A DNA stretch of 64,000 nucleotides. It comes from Zea mays. Taxonomy: Eukaryota > Streptophyta > Magnoliopsida > Poales > Poaceae. A program made the position numbers and the translations under genes. The DNA lies in the NCBI RefSeq assembly GCF_902167145.1, contig NW_023366835.1:1-64000 (forward strand), given 5' to 3'. Below, piece by piece: positions 1 through 13,547 of the stretch (positions are counted from its first letter, which is position 1; each line of letters opens with the position of its first letter). A model generated the notes under the pieces. It made no database searches. It was not told where the DNA came from and was given only the letters and a program-made list of their open reading frames with translations.

Positions 1-3000
1 TTATTGAAAATGGTCGTTCATGGCTATTTTCGACAAAAATAGGGGTTGTGTGGCCATTGATCATCGACCAGACGCTCATACACCTCACCCCACATATGTT
101 TCCTTGCCATAGATCACATTCTTGGATTTCTGGTGGAGACCATTTCTTGGTCTAAAATCCGTAGGTGTTAGCCTCTTGTATTATTGAAAATGGTCGCTCA
201 TGGCTATTTTCAAGGTCGCTCATGGCTATTTTCATAAAAAATGGGGGTTGTGTGTCCATTTATCATCGACTAGAGGCTCATAAACCTCACCCCACATATG
301 TTTCCTTGCCATAGATCACATTCTTGGATTTCTGGTGGAGACCATTTCTTGGTTAAAAACTTGTACGTGTTAGCCTTCGGTATTATTGAAAATGGTCGTT
401 CATGGCTATTTTCGGCAAAATGGGGGTTGTGTGGCCATTGATCATCGACCAGAGGCTCGTACACCTCACCCCACATATGTTTCCTTGCCATAGATCACAT
501 TCTTGGATTTCTGGTGGAGACCATTTCTTGGTCAAAAATCCGTAGGTGTTAGCCTTCGGTATTATTGAAAATGGTCATTCATGGCTATTTTCGACAAAAA
601 TGGGGGTTGTTTGGCCATTGATCATCAACCAAAGGCTCGTACACCTCACTACACATATGTTTCCTTGCCATAGATCACATTCTTGGATTTTTGGTGGAGA
701 CCATTTCTTGGTCAAAAACTCGTACGTGTTAGCCTTCGGTATTATTGAAAATGGTCGTTCATGGCTATTTTCGGCAAAATGGGGGTTCTGTGGCCATTGA
801 TCATCGACCAGAGGCTCGTACACCTCACCCCACATATGTTTCCTTGCCATAGATCACATTCTTGGATTTCTGGTGGAGACCATTTCTTGGTCAAAAATCC
901 GTAGGTGTTAGCCTTCGGTATTATTGAAAATGGTCATTCATGGCTATTTTCGACAAAAATGGGGGTTGTGTGGCCATTGATCATCGACCAGAGGCTCGTA
1001 CACCTCACTACACATATGTTTCCTTGCCATAGATCACATTCTTGGATTTTTGGTGGAGACCATTTCTTGGTCAAAAACTCGTACGTGTTAGCCTTCGGTA
1101 TTATTGAAAATGGTCGTTCATGGCTATTTTCGACAAAAATGGGGGTTGTGTGGCCATTGATCATCGACCAGAGGCTCATACACCTCACCCCACATATGTT
1201 TCCTTGCCATAGATCACATTCTTGGATTTCTGGTGGAGACCATTTCTTGGTCAAAAATCCGTAGGTGTTAGCCTTCGGTATTATTGTAAATGGTCATTCA
1301 TGGCTATTTTCGACAAAAATGGGGGTTGTGTGGCCATTGATCATCGACCAGAGGCTCATACACCTCACCCCACATATGTTTCCTTGCCATAGATCACATT
1401 CTTGGATTTCTGGTGGAGACCATTTCTTGGTCAAAAATCCGTACGTGTTAGCCTTTGGTATTTTTGAAAATGGTCATTCATGGCTATTTTCGGCGAAAAT
1501 GGGGGTTGTGTGGCCATTGATCGTCGACCAGAGGCTCATACACCTCACCCCACATATGTTTCCTTGTCGTAGATCACATTCTTGGATTTCTGGTGGAGAC
1601 CATTTCTTGGTCAAAAATCCGTAGGTGTTAGCCTTCGATATTATTGAAAATGGTCGTTCATGGCTATTTTCGACAAAAATGGGGGTTGTGTGGCCATTGA
1701 TCATCGACCAGACGCTCATACACCTCACCCCACATATGTTTCCTTGCCATAGATCACATTCTTGGATTTATGGTGGAGACCATTTCTTGGTCAAAAATTC
1801 GTAGGTGTTAGCCTTCAGTGTCATTGAAAATGGTCGTTCATGGCTATTTTCGACAAAAATTAGGGTTGTGTGGCCATTGATCGTCGACCAGAGGCTCATA
1901 CACCTCACCCCACATATGTTTCCTTGCCATAGATCACATTCTTGGATTTCTGGTGGAGACCATTTCTTGGTCAAAAATCCGTAGGTGTTAGCCTTCGGTA
2001 TTATTGAAAATGGTCGTTCATGGCTATTTTCGACAAAAATAGGGGTTGTGTGGCCATTGATCATCGACCAGACGCTCATACACCTCACCCCACATATGTT
2101 TCCTTGCCATAGATCACATTCTTGGATTTCTGGTGGAGACCATTTCTTGGTCTAAAATCCGTAGGTGTTAGCCTCTTGTATTATTGAAAATGGTCGCTCA
2201 TGGCTATTTTCAAGGTCGCTCATGGCTATTTTCATAAAAAATGGGGGTTGTGTGTCCATTTATCATCGACTAGAGGCTCATAAACCTCACCCCACATATG
2301 TTTCCTTGCCATAGATCACATTCTTGGATTTCTGGTGGAGACCATTTCTTGGTTAAAAACTCGTACGTGTTAGCCTTCGGTATTATTGAAAATGGTCGTT
2401 CATGGCTATTTTCGGCAAAATGGGGGTTGTGTGGCCATTGATCATCGACCAGAGGCTCGTACACCTCACCCCACATATGTTTCCTTGCCATAGATCACAT
2501 TCTTGGATTTCTGGTGGAGACCATTTCTTGGTCAAAAATCCGTAGGTGTTAGCCTTCGGTATTATTGAAAATGGTCATTCATGGCTATTTTCGACAAAAA
2601 TGGGGGTTGTGTGGCCATTGATCATCAACCAAAGGCTCGTACACCTCACTACACATATGTTTCCTTGCCATAGATCACATTCTTGGATTTTAGGTGGAAA
2701 CCATTTCTTGGTCAAAAACTCGTACGTGTTAGCCTTCGGTATTATTGAAAATGGTCGTTCATGGCTATTTTCGGCAAAATGGGGGTTCTGTGGCCATTGA
2801 TCATCGACCAGAGGCTCGTACACCTCACCCCACATATGTTTCCTTGCCATAGATCACATTCTTGGATTTCTGGTGGAGACCATTTCTTGGTCAAAAATCC
2901 GTAGGTGTTAGCCTTCGGTATTATTGAAAATGGTCATTCATGGCTATTTTCGACAAAAATGGGGGTTGTGTGGCCATTGATCATCGACCAGAGGCTCGTA

Positions 3001-4000
3001 CACCTCACTACACATATGTTTCCTTGCCATAGATCACATTCTTGGATTTTTGGTGGAGACCATTTCTTGGTCAAAAACTCTGTACGTGTTAGCCTTCGGT
3101 ATTATTGAAAATGGTCGTTCATGGCTATTTTCGACAAAAATGGGGGTTGTGTGGCCATTGATCATCGACCAGAGGCTCATACACCTCACCCCACATATGT
3201 TTCCTTGCCATAGATCACATTCTTGGATTTCTGGTGGAGACCATTTCTTGGTCAAAAATCCGTAGGTGTTAGCCTTCGGTATTATTGAAAATGGTCGTTC
3301 ATGGCTATTTTCGACAAAAATGGGGGTTGTGTGGCCATTGATCATCAACCAAAGGCTCGTACACCTCACTACACATATGTTTCCTTGCCATAGATCACAT
3401 TCTTGGATTTTTGGTGGAAACCATTTCTTGGTCAAAAACTCGTACGTGTTAGCCTTCGGTATTATTGAAAATGGTCGTTCATGGCTATTTTCGGCAAAAT
3501 GGGGGTTCTGTGGCCATTGATCATCGACCAGAGGCTCGTACACCTCACCCCACATATGTTTCCTTGCCATAGATCACATTCTTGGATTTCTGGTGGAGAC
3601 CATTTCTTGGTCAAAAATCCGTAGGTGTTAGCCTTCGGTATTATTGAAAATGGTCATTCATGGCTATTTTCGACAAAAATGGGGGTTGTGTGGCCATTGA
3701 TCATCGACCAGAGGCTCGTACACCTCACTACACATATGTTTCCTTGCCATAGATCACATTCTTGGATTTTTGGTGGAGACCATTTCTTGGTCAAAAACTC
3801 GTACGTGTTAGCCTTCGGTATTATTGAAAATGGTCGTTCATGGCTATTTTCGACAAAAATGGGGGTTGTGTGGCCATTGATCATCGACCAGAGGCTCATA
3901 CACCTCACCCCACATATGTTTCCTTGTCGTAGATCACATTCTTGGATTTCTGGTGGAGACCATTTCTTGGTCAAAAATCCTGTAGGTGTTAGCCTTCGAT
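1..4000 (+). repeat. Higher-order repeat, period 2000 bp with nested 720-bp repeat
   Basis: The sequence restarting at 2001 repeats the sequence from 1 with matching monomer variants, including the 202-bp monomer at 181/2181, through about 1080/3080. There a 1-bp insertion and a switch to a 720-bp repeat (2546-3265 versus 3266-3985) break the register. After about 3985 the order resembles 1621 onward, an offset of about 2361. This mosaic pattern is what unequal exchange between satellite blocks would leave. Confidence 0.8.
181..382 (+). repeat. 202-bp variant knob monomer (type copy)
   Basis: This monomer is 202 bp rather than 180 bp because a 22-bp segment starting GGTCGCTCATGG is directly duplicated (units at 192 and 214). 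It travels with linked variants: CCATTTATC instead of CCATTGATC, GACTAGAGG instead of GACCAGAGG, and CATAAACC instead of CATACACC. The same form recurs throughout, for example near 2181, 4730, 20150, 26217, 27678, 29138, 60518, 61439, 62539 and 63459, and reverse-complemented near 8420, 10780, 12780, 14950 and 16770. It works as a phase marker for the higher-order repeats. Confidence 0.9.
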
Positions 4001-6739
4001 ATTATTGAAAATGGTCGTTCATGGCTATTTTCGACAAAAATGGGGGTTGTGTGGCCATTGATCATCGACCAGACGCTCATACACCTCACCCCACATATGT
4101 TTCCTTGCCATAGATCACATTCTTGGATTTATGGTGGAGACCATTTCTTGGTCAAAAATTCGTAGGTGTTAGCCTTCAGTGTCATTGAAAATGGTCGTTC
4201 ATGGCTATTTTCGACAAAAATTAGGGTTGTGTGGCCATTGATCGTCGACCAGAGGCTCATACACCTCACCCCACATATGTTTCCTTGCCATAGATCACAT
4301 TCTTGGATTTCTGGTGGAGACCATTTCTTGGTCAAAAATCCGTAGGTGTTAGCCTTCGGTATTATTGAAAATGGTCATTCATGGCTATTTTCGGACAAAA
4401 ATGGGGGTTGTGTGGCCATTTATCATCGACTAGAGGCTCATAAATCTCACCCCACATATGTTTCCTTGCCATAGATCACATTCTTGGATTTTTGGTGGAG
4501 ACCATTTCTTGGTCAAAAACTCGTACGTGTTAGCCTTCGGTATTATTGAAAATGGTCGTTCATGGCTATTTTCGGCAAAATGGGGGTTGTGTGGCCATTG
4601 ATCGTCGACCAGAGGCTCATACACCTCACCCCACATATGTTTCCTTGTCGTAGATCACATTCTTGGATTTCTGGTGGAGACCATTTCTTGGCCTAAAATC
4701 CGTACGTGTTAGCCTCTAGTATTATTGAAAATGGTCGCTCATGGCTATTTTCAAGGTCGCTCATGGCTATTTTCATAAAAAATGGGGGTTGTGTGGCCAT
4801 TTATCATCGACTAGAGGCTCATAAACCTCACCCCACATATGTTTCCTTGCCATAGATCACATTCTTGGATTTCTGGTGGAGACCATTTCTTGGTTAAATA
4901 CTCGTACTTGTTAGCCTTCGGTATTATTGAAAATGGTCGTTCATGGCTATTTTCGGCAAAATGGGGGTTGTGTGGCCATTGATCATCGACCAGAGGCTCG
5001 TACACCTCACCCCACATATGTTTCCTTGCCATAGATCACATTCTTGGATTTCTGGTGGAGACCATTTCTTGGTCAAAAATCCGTAGGTGTTAGCCTTCAG
5101 TGTCATTGAAAATGGTCGTTCATGGCTATTTTCGACAAAAATGGGGGTTGTGTGGCCATTGATGATCGACCAGAGGCTCGTACACCTCACCCCACATATG
5201 TTTCCTTGCCATAGATCACATTCTTGGATTTCTGGTGGAGACCATTTCTTGGTCAAAAATCCGTAGGTGTTAGCCTTCGGTATTATTGTAAATGGTCATT
5301 CATGGCTATTTTCGACAAAAATGGGGGTTGTGTGGCCATTGATCTTCGACCAGAGGCTCATACACCTCACTACACATATGTTTCCTTGCCATAGATCACA
5401 TTCTTGGATTTATGGTGGAGACCATTTCTTGGTCAAAAATCAGCAGGTGTTAGCCTTCAGTGTTATTGAAAATGGTCGTTCATGGCTATTTTCGACAAAA
5501 ATTAGGGTTGTGTGGCCATTGATCGTCGACCAGAGGCTCATACACCTCACCCCACATATGTTTCCTTGCCATAGATCACATTCTTGGATTTCTGGTGGAG
5601 ACCATTTCTTGGGCAAAAATCCGTAGGTGTTAGCCTTTGGTATTTTTGAAAATGGTCATTCATGGCTATTTTCGACAAAAATGGGGGTTGTGTGGCCATT
5701 GATCTTCGACCAGAGGCTCATAAACCTCACCCCACATATGTTTCCTTGCCATAGATTACATTCTTGGATTTATGGTGGAGACCATTTCTTGGTCCAAAAT
5801 CCGTAGGTGTTAGCCTTCAGTGTCATTGAAAATGGTCGTTCATGGCTATTTTCGACAAAAAATAGGGTTGTGTGGCCATTGATCGTCGACCAGAGGCTCA
5901 TACACCTCACCCCACATATGTTTCCTTGCCATAGATTACATTCTTGGATTTCTGGTGGAAACCATTTCTTGGTTAAAAACTCGTACGTGTTAGCCTTCGG
6001 TATTATTGAAAATGGTCGTTCATGGCTATTTTCGACAAAAATTAGGGTTGTGTGGCCATTGATCGTCGACCAGAGGCTCATACACCTCACCCCACATATG
6101 TTTCCTTGCCATAGATCACATTCTTGGATTTCTGGTGGAGACCATTTCTTGGTCAAAAATCCGTAGGTGTTAGCCTTCGATATTATTGAAAATGGTCGTT
6201 CATGGCTATTTTCGACAAAAATGGGGGTTGTGTGGCCATTGATCATCGACCAGAGGCTCATACACCTCACCCCACATATGTTTCCTTGCCATAGATCACA
6301 TTCTTGGATTTCTGGTGGAGACCATTTCTTGGTCAAAAATCCGTAGGTGTTAGCCTTCGGTATTATTGAAAATGGTCGTTCATGGCTATTTTCGACAAAA
6401 ATGGGGGTTGTGTGGCCATTGATCATCGACCAGACGCTCATACACCTCACCCCACATATGTTTCCTTGCCATAGATCACATTCTTGGATTTTTGGTGGAG
6501 ACCATTTCTTGGTCTAAAATTTGTAGGTGTTAGCCTCTAGTATTATTGAAAATGGTCGCTCATGGCTATTTTCATAAAAAATGGGGGTTGTGTGGCCATT
6601 TATCATCGACTAGAGGCTCATAAACCTCACCCCACATATGTTTCCTTGCCATAGATCACATTCTTGGATTTCTGGTGGAGACCATTTCTTGGTCAAAAAT
6701 CCGTACGTGTTAGCCTTTGGTATTTTTGAAAATGGTCGT

Positions 6740-6760
6740 TCATGGCTTGGTCGATGATCA
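6740..6760. other. Satellite orientation switch (forward to reverse)
   Basis: Forward monomer sequence ends at CATGGCT (6741-6747). The next bases, TGGTCGATGATC, belong to the reverse complement of the same satellite. No filler sequence is present and shared bases at the join are at most one. From here to 18939 every monomer reads in the opposite direction. Confidence 0.93.
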
Positions 6761-7659
6761 ATGGCCACACAACCCCCATTTTTTATGAAAATAGCCATGA
6801 GCGACCATTTTCAATAATACTAGAGGCTAAGACCTACGGATTTTTGACCAAGAAATGGTCTCCACCAGAAATCCAAGAATGTGATCTACGACAAGGAAAC
6901 ATATGTGGGGTGAGGTGTATGATCCTCTAGTCGACGATCAATGGCCACACAACCCCCATTTTGCCGAAAATAGCCATGAATGACCATTTTCAATAATACC
7001 GAAGGCTAACACCTACGGATTTTTGACCAAGAAATGGTCTCCACCAGAAATCCAAGAATGTGATCTATGGCAAGGAAACATATGTGGGGTGAGGTGTACG
7101 AGCCTCTGGTCGATGATCAATGGCCACAGAACCCCCATTTTGCCGAAAATAGCCATGAACGACCATTTTCAATAATACCGAAGGCTAACACCTACGGATT
7201 TTTGACCAAGAAATGGTCTCCACCAGAAATCCAAGAATGTGATCTATGGCAAGGAAACATATGTGGGGTGAGGTGTACGAGCCTCTGGTCGATGATCAAT
7301 GGCCACAGAACCCCCATTTTGCCGAAAATAGCCATGAACGACCATTTTCAATAATACCGAAGGCTAACACGTACGAGTTTTTGACCAAGAAATGGTCTCC
7401 ACCAGAAATCCAAGAATGTGATCTATGGCAAGGAAACATAAGTGGGGTGAGGTGTATGAGCCTCTAGTCGATGATCAATGGCCACACAACCCCCATTTTT
7501 GTCGAAAATAGCCATGAATGACCATTTTCAAAAATACCAAAGGCTAACACATTCGGATTTTTGCCCAAGAAATGGTCTCCACCAGAAATCCAAGAATGTG
7601 ATCTATGGCAAGGAAACATATGTGGGGTGAGGTGTACGAGCCTCTGGTCGATGATCAAT

Positions 7660-10600
7660 GGCCACACAACCCCCATTTTGCCGAAAATAGCCATGAATGA
7701 CCATTTTCAATAATACCGAAGGCTAACACGTACGAGTTTTTAACCAAGAAATGGTCTCCACCAGAAATCCAAGAATGTGATCTATGGCAAGGAAACATAT
7801 GTGGGGTGAGGTGTATGAGCGTCTGGTCGATGATCAATGGCCACACAACCCCCATTTTTGTCGAAAATAGCCATGAACGACCATTTTCAATAATACCGAA
7901 GGCTAACACGTACGGATTTTTGACCAAGAAATGGTCTCCACCAGAAATCCAAGAATGTGATCTATGGCAAGGAAACATATGTGGGGTGAGGTGTATGAGC
8001 CTCTAGTCGATGATCAATGGCCACACAACCCCCATTTTTGTCGAAAATAGCCATGAATGACCATTTTCAAAAATACCAAAGGCTAACACGTATGGATTTT
8101 TGACCAAGAAATGGTCTCCACCAGAAATCCAAGAATGTGATCTACGACAAGGAAACATATGTGGGGTGAGTTGTATGAGCCTCTGGTCGACGATCAATGG
8201 CCACACAACCCCCATTTTGCCGAAAATAGCCATGAATGACCATTTTCAATAATACCGAAGGCTAACACGTACGAGTTTTTAACCAAGAAGTGGTTTCCAC
8301 CAGAAATCCAAGAATGTAATCTATGGCAAGGAAACATATGTGGGGTGAGGTTTATGAGCCTCTAGTCGATGATAAATGGCCACACAACCCCCATTTTTTA
8401 TGAAAATAGCCATGAGCGACCTTGAAAATAGCCATGAGCGACCATTTTCAATAATACTAGAGGCTAACACCTACGGATTTTAGACCAAGAAATGGTCTCC
8501 ACCAGAAATCCAAGAATGTGATCTACGACAAGGAAACATATGTGGGGTGAGGTGTATGAGCCTCTGGTCGATGATCAATGGCCACACAACCCCCATTTTT
8601 GTCGAAAATAGCCATGAATGACCATTTACAATAATACCGAAGGCTAACACCTACGGATTTTTGACCAAGAAATGGTCTCCACCAGAAATCCAAGAATGTG
8701 ATCTATGGCAAGGAAACATATGTGGGGTGAGGTGTACGAGCCTCTGGTCGATGATCAATGGCCACACAACCCCCATTTTGCCGAAAATAGCCATGAACGA
8801 CCATTTTCAATAATACCGAAGGCTAACACGTACGAGTTTTTAACCAAGAAATGGTCTCCACCAGAAATCCAAGAATGTGATCTATGGCAAGGAAACATAT
8901 GTGGGGTGAGGTTTATGAGCCTCTAGTCGATGATAAATGGCCACACAACCCCCATTTTTTATGAAAATAGCCATGAGCGACCATTTTCAATAATACTAGA
9001 GGCTAAGACCTACGGATTTTTGACCAAGAAATGGTCTCCACCAGAAATCCAAGAATGTGATCTATGGCAAGGAAACATATGTGGGGTGAGGTGTATGAGC
9101 CTCTGGTCGACGATCAATGGCCACACAACCCCCATTTTTGTCGAAAATAGCCATGAATGACCATTTTCAATAATACCGAAGGCTAACACGTACGAGTTTT
9201 TAACCAAGAAATGGTTTCCACCAGAAATCCAAGAATGTAATCTATGGCAAGGAAACATATGTGGGGTGAGGTGTATGAGCCTCTGGTCGACGATCAATGG
9301 CCACACAACCCTAATTTTTGTCGAAAATAGCCATGAACGACCATTTTCAATGACACTGAAGGCTAACACCTACGGATTTTTGACCAAGAAATGGTCTCCA
9401 CCATAAATCCAAGAATGTAATCTATGGCAAGGAAACATATGTGGGGTGAGGTTTATGAGCCTCTGGTCGAAGATCAATGGCCACACAACCCCCATTTTTG
9501 TCGAAAATAGCCATGAATGACCATTTTCAAAAATACCAAAGGCTAACACCTACGGATTTTTGCCCAAGAAATGGTCTCCACCAGAAATCCAAGAATGTGA
9601 TCTATAGCAAGGAAACATATGTGGGGTGAGGTGTATGAGCCTCTGGTCGACGATCAATGGCCACACAACCCTAATTTTTGTCGAAAATAGCCATGAACGA
9701 CCATTTTCAATGACACTGAAGGCTAACACCTACGGATTTTTGACCAAGAAATGGTCTACACCATAAATCCAAGAATGTGATCTATGGCAAGGAAACATAT
9801 GTGTAGTGAGGTGTATGAGCCTCTGGTCGAAGATCAATGGCCACACAACCCCCATTTTTGTCGAAAATAGCCATGAATGACCATTTACAATAATACCGAA
9901 GGCTAACACCTACGGATTTTTGACCAAGAAATGGTCTCCACCAGAAATCCAAGAATGTGATCTATGGCAAGGAAACATATGTGGGGTGAGGTGTACGAGC
10001 CTCTGGTCGATGATCAATGGCCACACAACCCCCATTTTGCCGAAAATAGCCATGAATGACCATTTTCAATAATACCGAAGGCTAACACGTACTAGTTTTT
10101 AACCAAGAAATGGTCTCCACCAGAAATCCAAGAATGTGATCTATGGCAAGGAAACATATGTGGGGTGAGGTGTATGAGCGTCTGGTCGATGATCAATGGC
10201 CACACAACCCCCATTTTTGTCGAAAATAGCCATGAACGACCATTTTCAATAATACCGAAGGCTAACACGTACGGATTTTTGACCAAGAAATGGTCTCCAC
10301 CAGAAATCCAAGAATGTGATCTATGGCAAGGAAACATATGTGGGGTGAGGTGTATGAGCCTCTAGTCGATGATCAATGGCCACACAACCCCCATTTTTGT
10401 CGAAAATAGCCATGAATGACCATTTTCAAAAATACCAAAGGCTAACACGTATGGATTTTTGACCAAGAAATGGTCTCCACCAGAAATCCAAGAATGTGAT
10501 CTACGACAAGGAAACATATGTGGGGTGAGTTGTATGAGCCTCTGGTCGACGATCAATGGCCACACAACCCCCATTTTGCCGAAAATAGCCATGAATGACC

Positions 10601-12377
10601 ATTTTCAATAATACCGAAGGCTAACACGTACGAGTTTTTAACCAAGAAGTGGTTTCCACCAGAAATCCAAGAATGTAATCTATGGCAAGGAAACATATGT
10701 GGGGTGAGGTTTATGAGCCTCTAGTCGATGATAAATGGCCACACAACCCCCATTTTTTATGAAAATAGCCATGAGCGACCTTGAAAATAGCCATGAGCGA
10801 CCATTTTCAATAATACTAGAGGCTAACACCTACGGATTTTAGACCAAGAAATGGCCTCCACCAGAAATCCAAGAATGTGATCTACGACAAGGAAACATAT
10901 GTGGGGTGAGGTGTATGAGCCTCTGGTCGATGATCAATGGCCACACAACCCCCATTTTTGTCGAAAATAGCCATGAATGACCATTTACAATAATACCGAA
11001 GGCTAACACCTACGGATTTTTGACCAAGAAATGGTCTCCACCAGAAATCCAAGAATGTGATCTATGGCAAGGAAACATATGTGGGGTGAGGTGTACGAGC
11101 CTCTGGTTGATGATCAATGGCCACACAACCCCCATTTTGCCGAAAATAGCCATGAACGACCATTTTCAATAATACCGAAGGCTAACACGTACGAGTTTTT
11201 AACCAAGAAATGGTCTCCACCAGAAATCCAAGAATGTGATCTATGGCAAGGAAACATATGTGGGGTGAGGTTTATGAGCCTCTAGTCGATGATAAATGGC
11301 CACACAACCCCCATTTTTTATGAAAATAGCCATGAGCGACCATTTTCAATAATACTAGAGGCTAAGACCTACGGATTTTTGACCAAGAAATGGTCTCCAC
11401 CAGAAATCCAAGAATGTGATCTATGGCAAGGAAACATATGTGGGGTGAGGTGTATGAGCCTCTGGTCGACGATCAATGGCCACACAACCCCCATTTTTGT
11501 CGAAAATAGCCATGAATGACCATTTTCAATAATACCGAAGGCTAACACGTACGAGTTTTTAACCAAGAAATGGTTTCCACCAGAAATCCAAGAATGTAAT
11601 CTATGGCAAGGAAACATATGTGGGGTGAGGTGTATGAGCCTCTGGTCGACGATCAATGGCCACACAACCCTAATTTTTGTCGAAAATAGCCATGAACGAC
11701 CATTTTCAATGACACTGAAGGCTAACACCTACGGATTTTTGACCAAGAAATGGTCTCCACCATAAATCCAAGAATGTAATCTATGGCAAGGAAACATATG
11801 TGGGGTGAGGTTTATGAGCCTCTGGTCGAAGATCAATGGCCACACAACCCCCATTTTTGTCGAAAATAGCCATGAATGACCATTTTCAAAAATACCAAAG
11901 GCTAACACCTACGGATTTTTGCCCAAGAAATGGTCTCCACCAGAAATCCAAGAATGTGATCTATGGCAAGGAAACATATGTGGGGTGAGGTGTATGAGCC
12001 TCTGGTCGACGATCAATGGCCACACAACCCTAATTTTTGTCGAAAATAGCCATGAACGACCATTTTCAATGACACTGAAGGCTAACACCTACGGATTTTT
12101 GACCAAGAAATGGTCTCCACCATAAATCCAAGAATGTGATCTATGGCAAGGAAACATATGTGTAGTGAGGTGTATGAGCCTCTGGTCGAAGATCAATGGC
12201 CACACAACCCCCATTTTTGTCGAAAATAGCCATGAATGACCATTTACAATAATACCGAAGGCTAACACCTACGGATTTTTGACCAAGAAATGGTCTCCAC
12301 CAGAAATCCAAGAATGTGATCTATGGCAAGGAAACATATGTGGGGTGAGGTGTACGAGCCTCTGGTCGATCATCAAT
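7660..12377 (-). repeat. Higher-order repeat, period 2359 bp, two copies
   Basis: The monomer series from 7660 to about 10018 is repeated at 10019 to about 12377, with the same order of diagnostic variants. These include GGGGTGAGTTGTATG at 8161 and 10520, the 202-bp monomer near 8420 and 10780, and GAAGTGGTTTCC near 8287 and 10646. The copies separate near 10020/12380. Thirteen monomers make up one unit. Confidence 0.82.
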
Positions 12378-13547
12378 GGCCACACAACCCCCATTTTTGT
12401 CGAAAATAGCCATGAACGACCATTTTCAATGACACTGAAGGCTAACACCTACGGATTTTTGACCAAGAAATGGTCTCCACCAGAAATCCAAGAATGTGAT
12501 CTATGGCAAGGAAACATATGTGGGGTGAGGTGTACGAGCCTCTGGTCGATGATCAATGGCCACACAACCCCCATTTTGCCGAAAATAGCCATGAACGACC
12601 ATTTTCAATAATACCGAAGGCTAACACGTACGAGTATTTAACCAAGAAATGGTCTCCACCAGAAATCCAAGAATGTGATCTATGGCATGGAAACATATGT
12701 GGGGTGAGGTTTATGAGCCTCTAGTCGATGATAAATGGCCACACAACCGCCATTTTTTATGAAAATAGCCATGAGCGACCTTGAAAATAGCCATGAGCGA
12801 CCATTTTCAATAATACTAGAGGCTAACACCTACGGATTTTAGGCCAAGAAATGGTCTCCACCAGAAATCCAAGAATGTGATCTACGACAAGGAAACATAT
12901 GTGGGGTGAGGTGTATGAGCCTCTGGTCGACGATCAATGGCCACACAACCCCCATTTTGCCGAAAATAGCCATGAACGACCATTTTCAATAATACCGAAG
13001 GCTAACACGTACGAGTTTTTGACCAAGAAATGGTCTCCACCAAAAATCCAAGAATGTGATCTATGGCAAGGAAACATATGTGGGGTGAGATTTATGAGCC
13101 TCTAGTCGATGATAAATGGCCACACAACCCCCATTTTGCCGAAAATAGCCATGAATGACCATTTTCAATAATACCGAAGGCTAACACCTACGGATTTTTG
13201 ACCAAGAAATGGTCTCCACCAGAAATCCAAGAATGTGATCTATGGCAAGGAAACATATGTGGGGTGAGGTGTATGAGCCTCTGGTCGACGATCAATGGCC
13301 ACACAACCCTAATTTTTGTCGAAAATAGCCATGAACGACCATTTTCAATGACACTGAAGGCTAACACCTACGAATTTTTGACCAAGAAATGGTCTCCACC
13401 ATAAATCCAAGAATGTGATCTATGGCAAGGAAACATATGTGGGGTGAGGTGTATGAGCGTCTGGTCGATGATCAATGGCCACACAACCCCCATTTTTGTC
13501 GAAAATAGCCATGAACGACCATTTTCAATAATATCGAAGGCTAACAC

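Larger units (their letters stand above)
1..6747 (+). repeat. knob180 satellite array, forward block 1
   Basis: About 37 head-to-tail copies of a ~180-bp monomer. Each contains recognisable landmarks such as TTATTGAAAATGGTC, CCCCACATATGTTTCC and GGTGGAGACCATTTCTTGG. I recognise this as the maize 180-bp knob satellite, the main component of knob heterochromatin. Monomers differ by point changes (for example GGGGGTTG versus TTAGGGTTG, GAGGCTC versus GACGCTC, TGCCATAG versus TGTCGTAG) and occasional 1-bp indels. Positions 1-1080 recur at 2001-3080 (period exactly 2000 bp), and 2546-3265 recurs at 3266-3985 (period 720 bp, four monomers). No gene is embedded. Open frames on both strands are period-3 artefacts. 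Confidence 0.96.

Noticed and set aside
1800..1880. TTAGGG in AAAATTAGGGTTGTG as a telomere repeat
   Set aside because: It is a single-copy variant of GGGGGTTG within the monomer, never in tandem.
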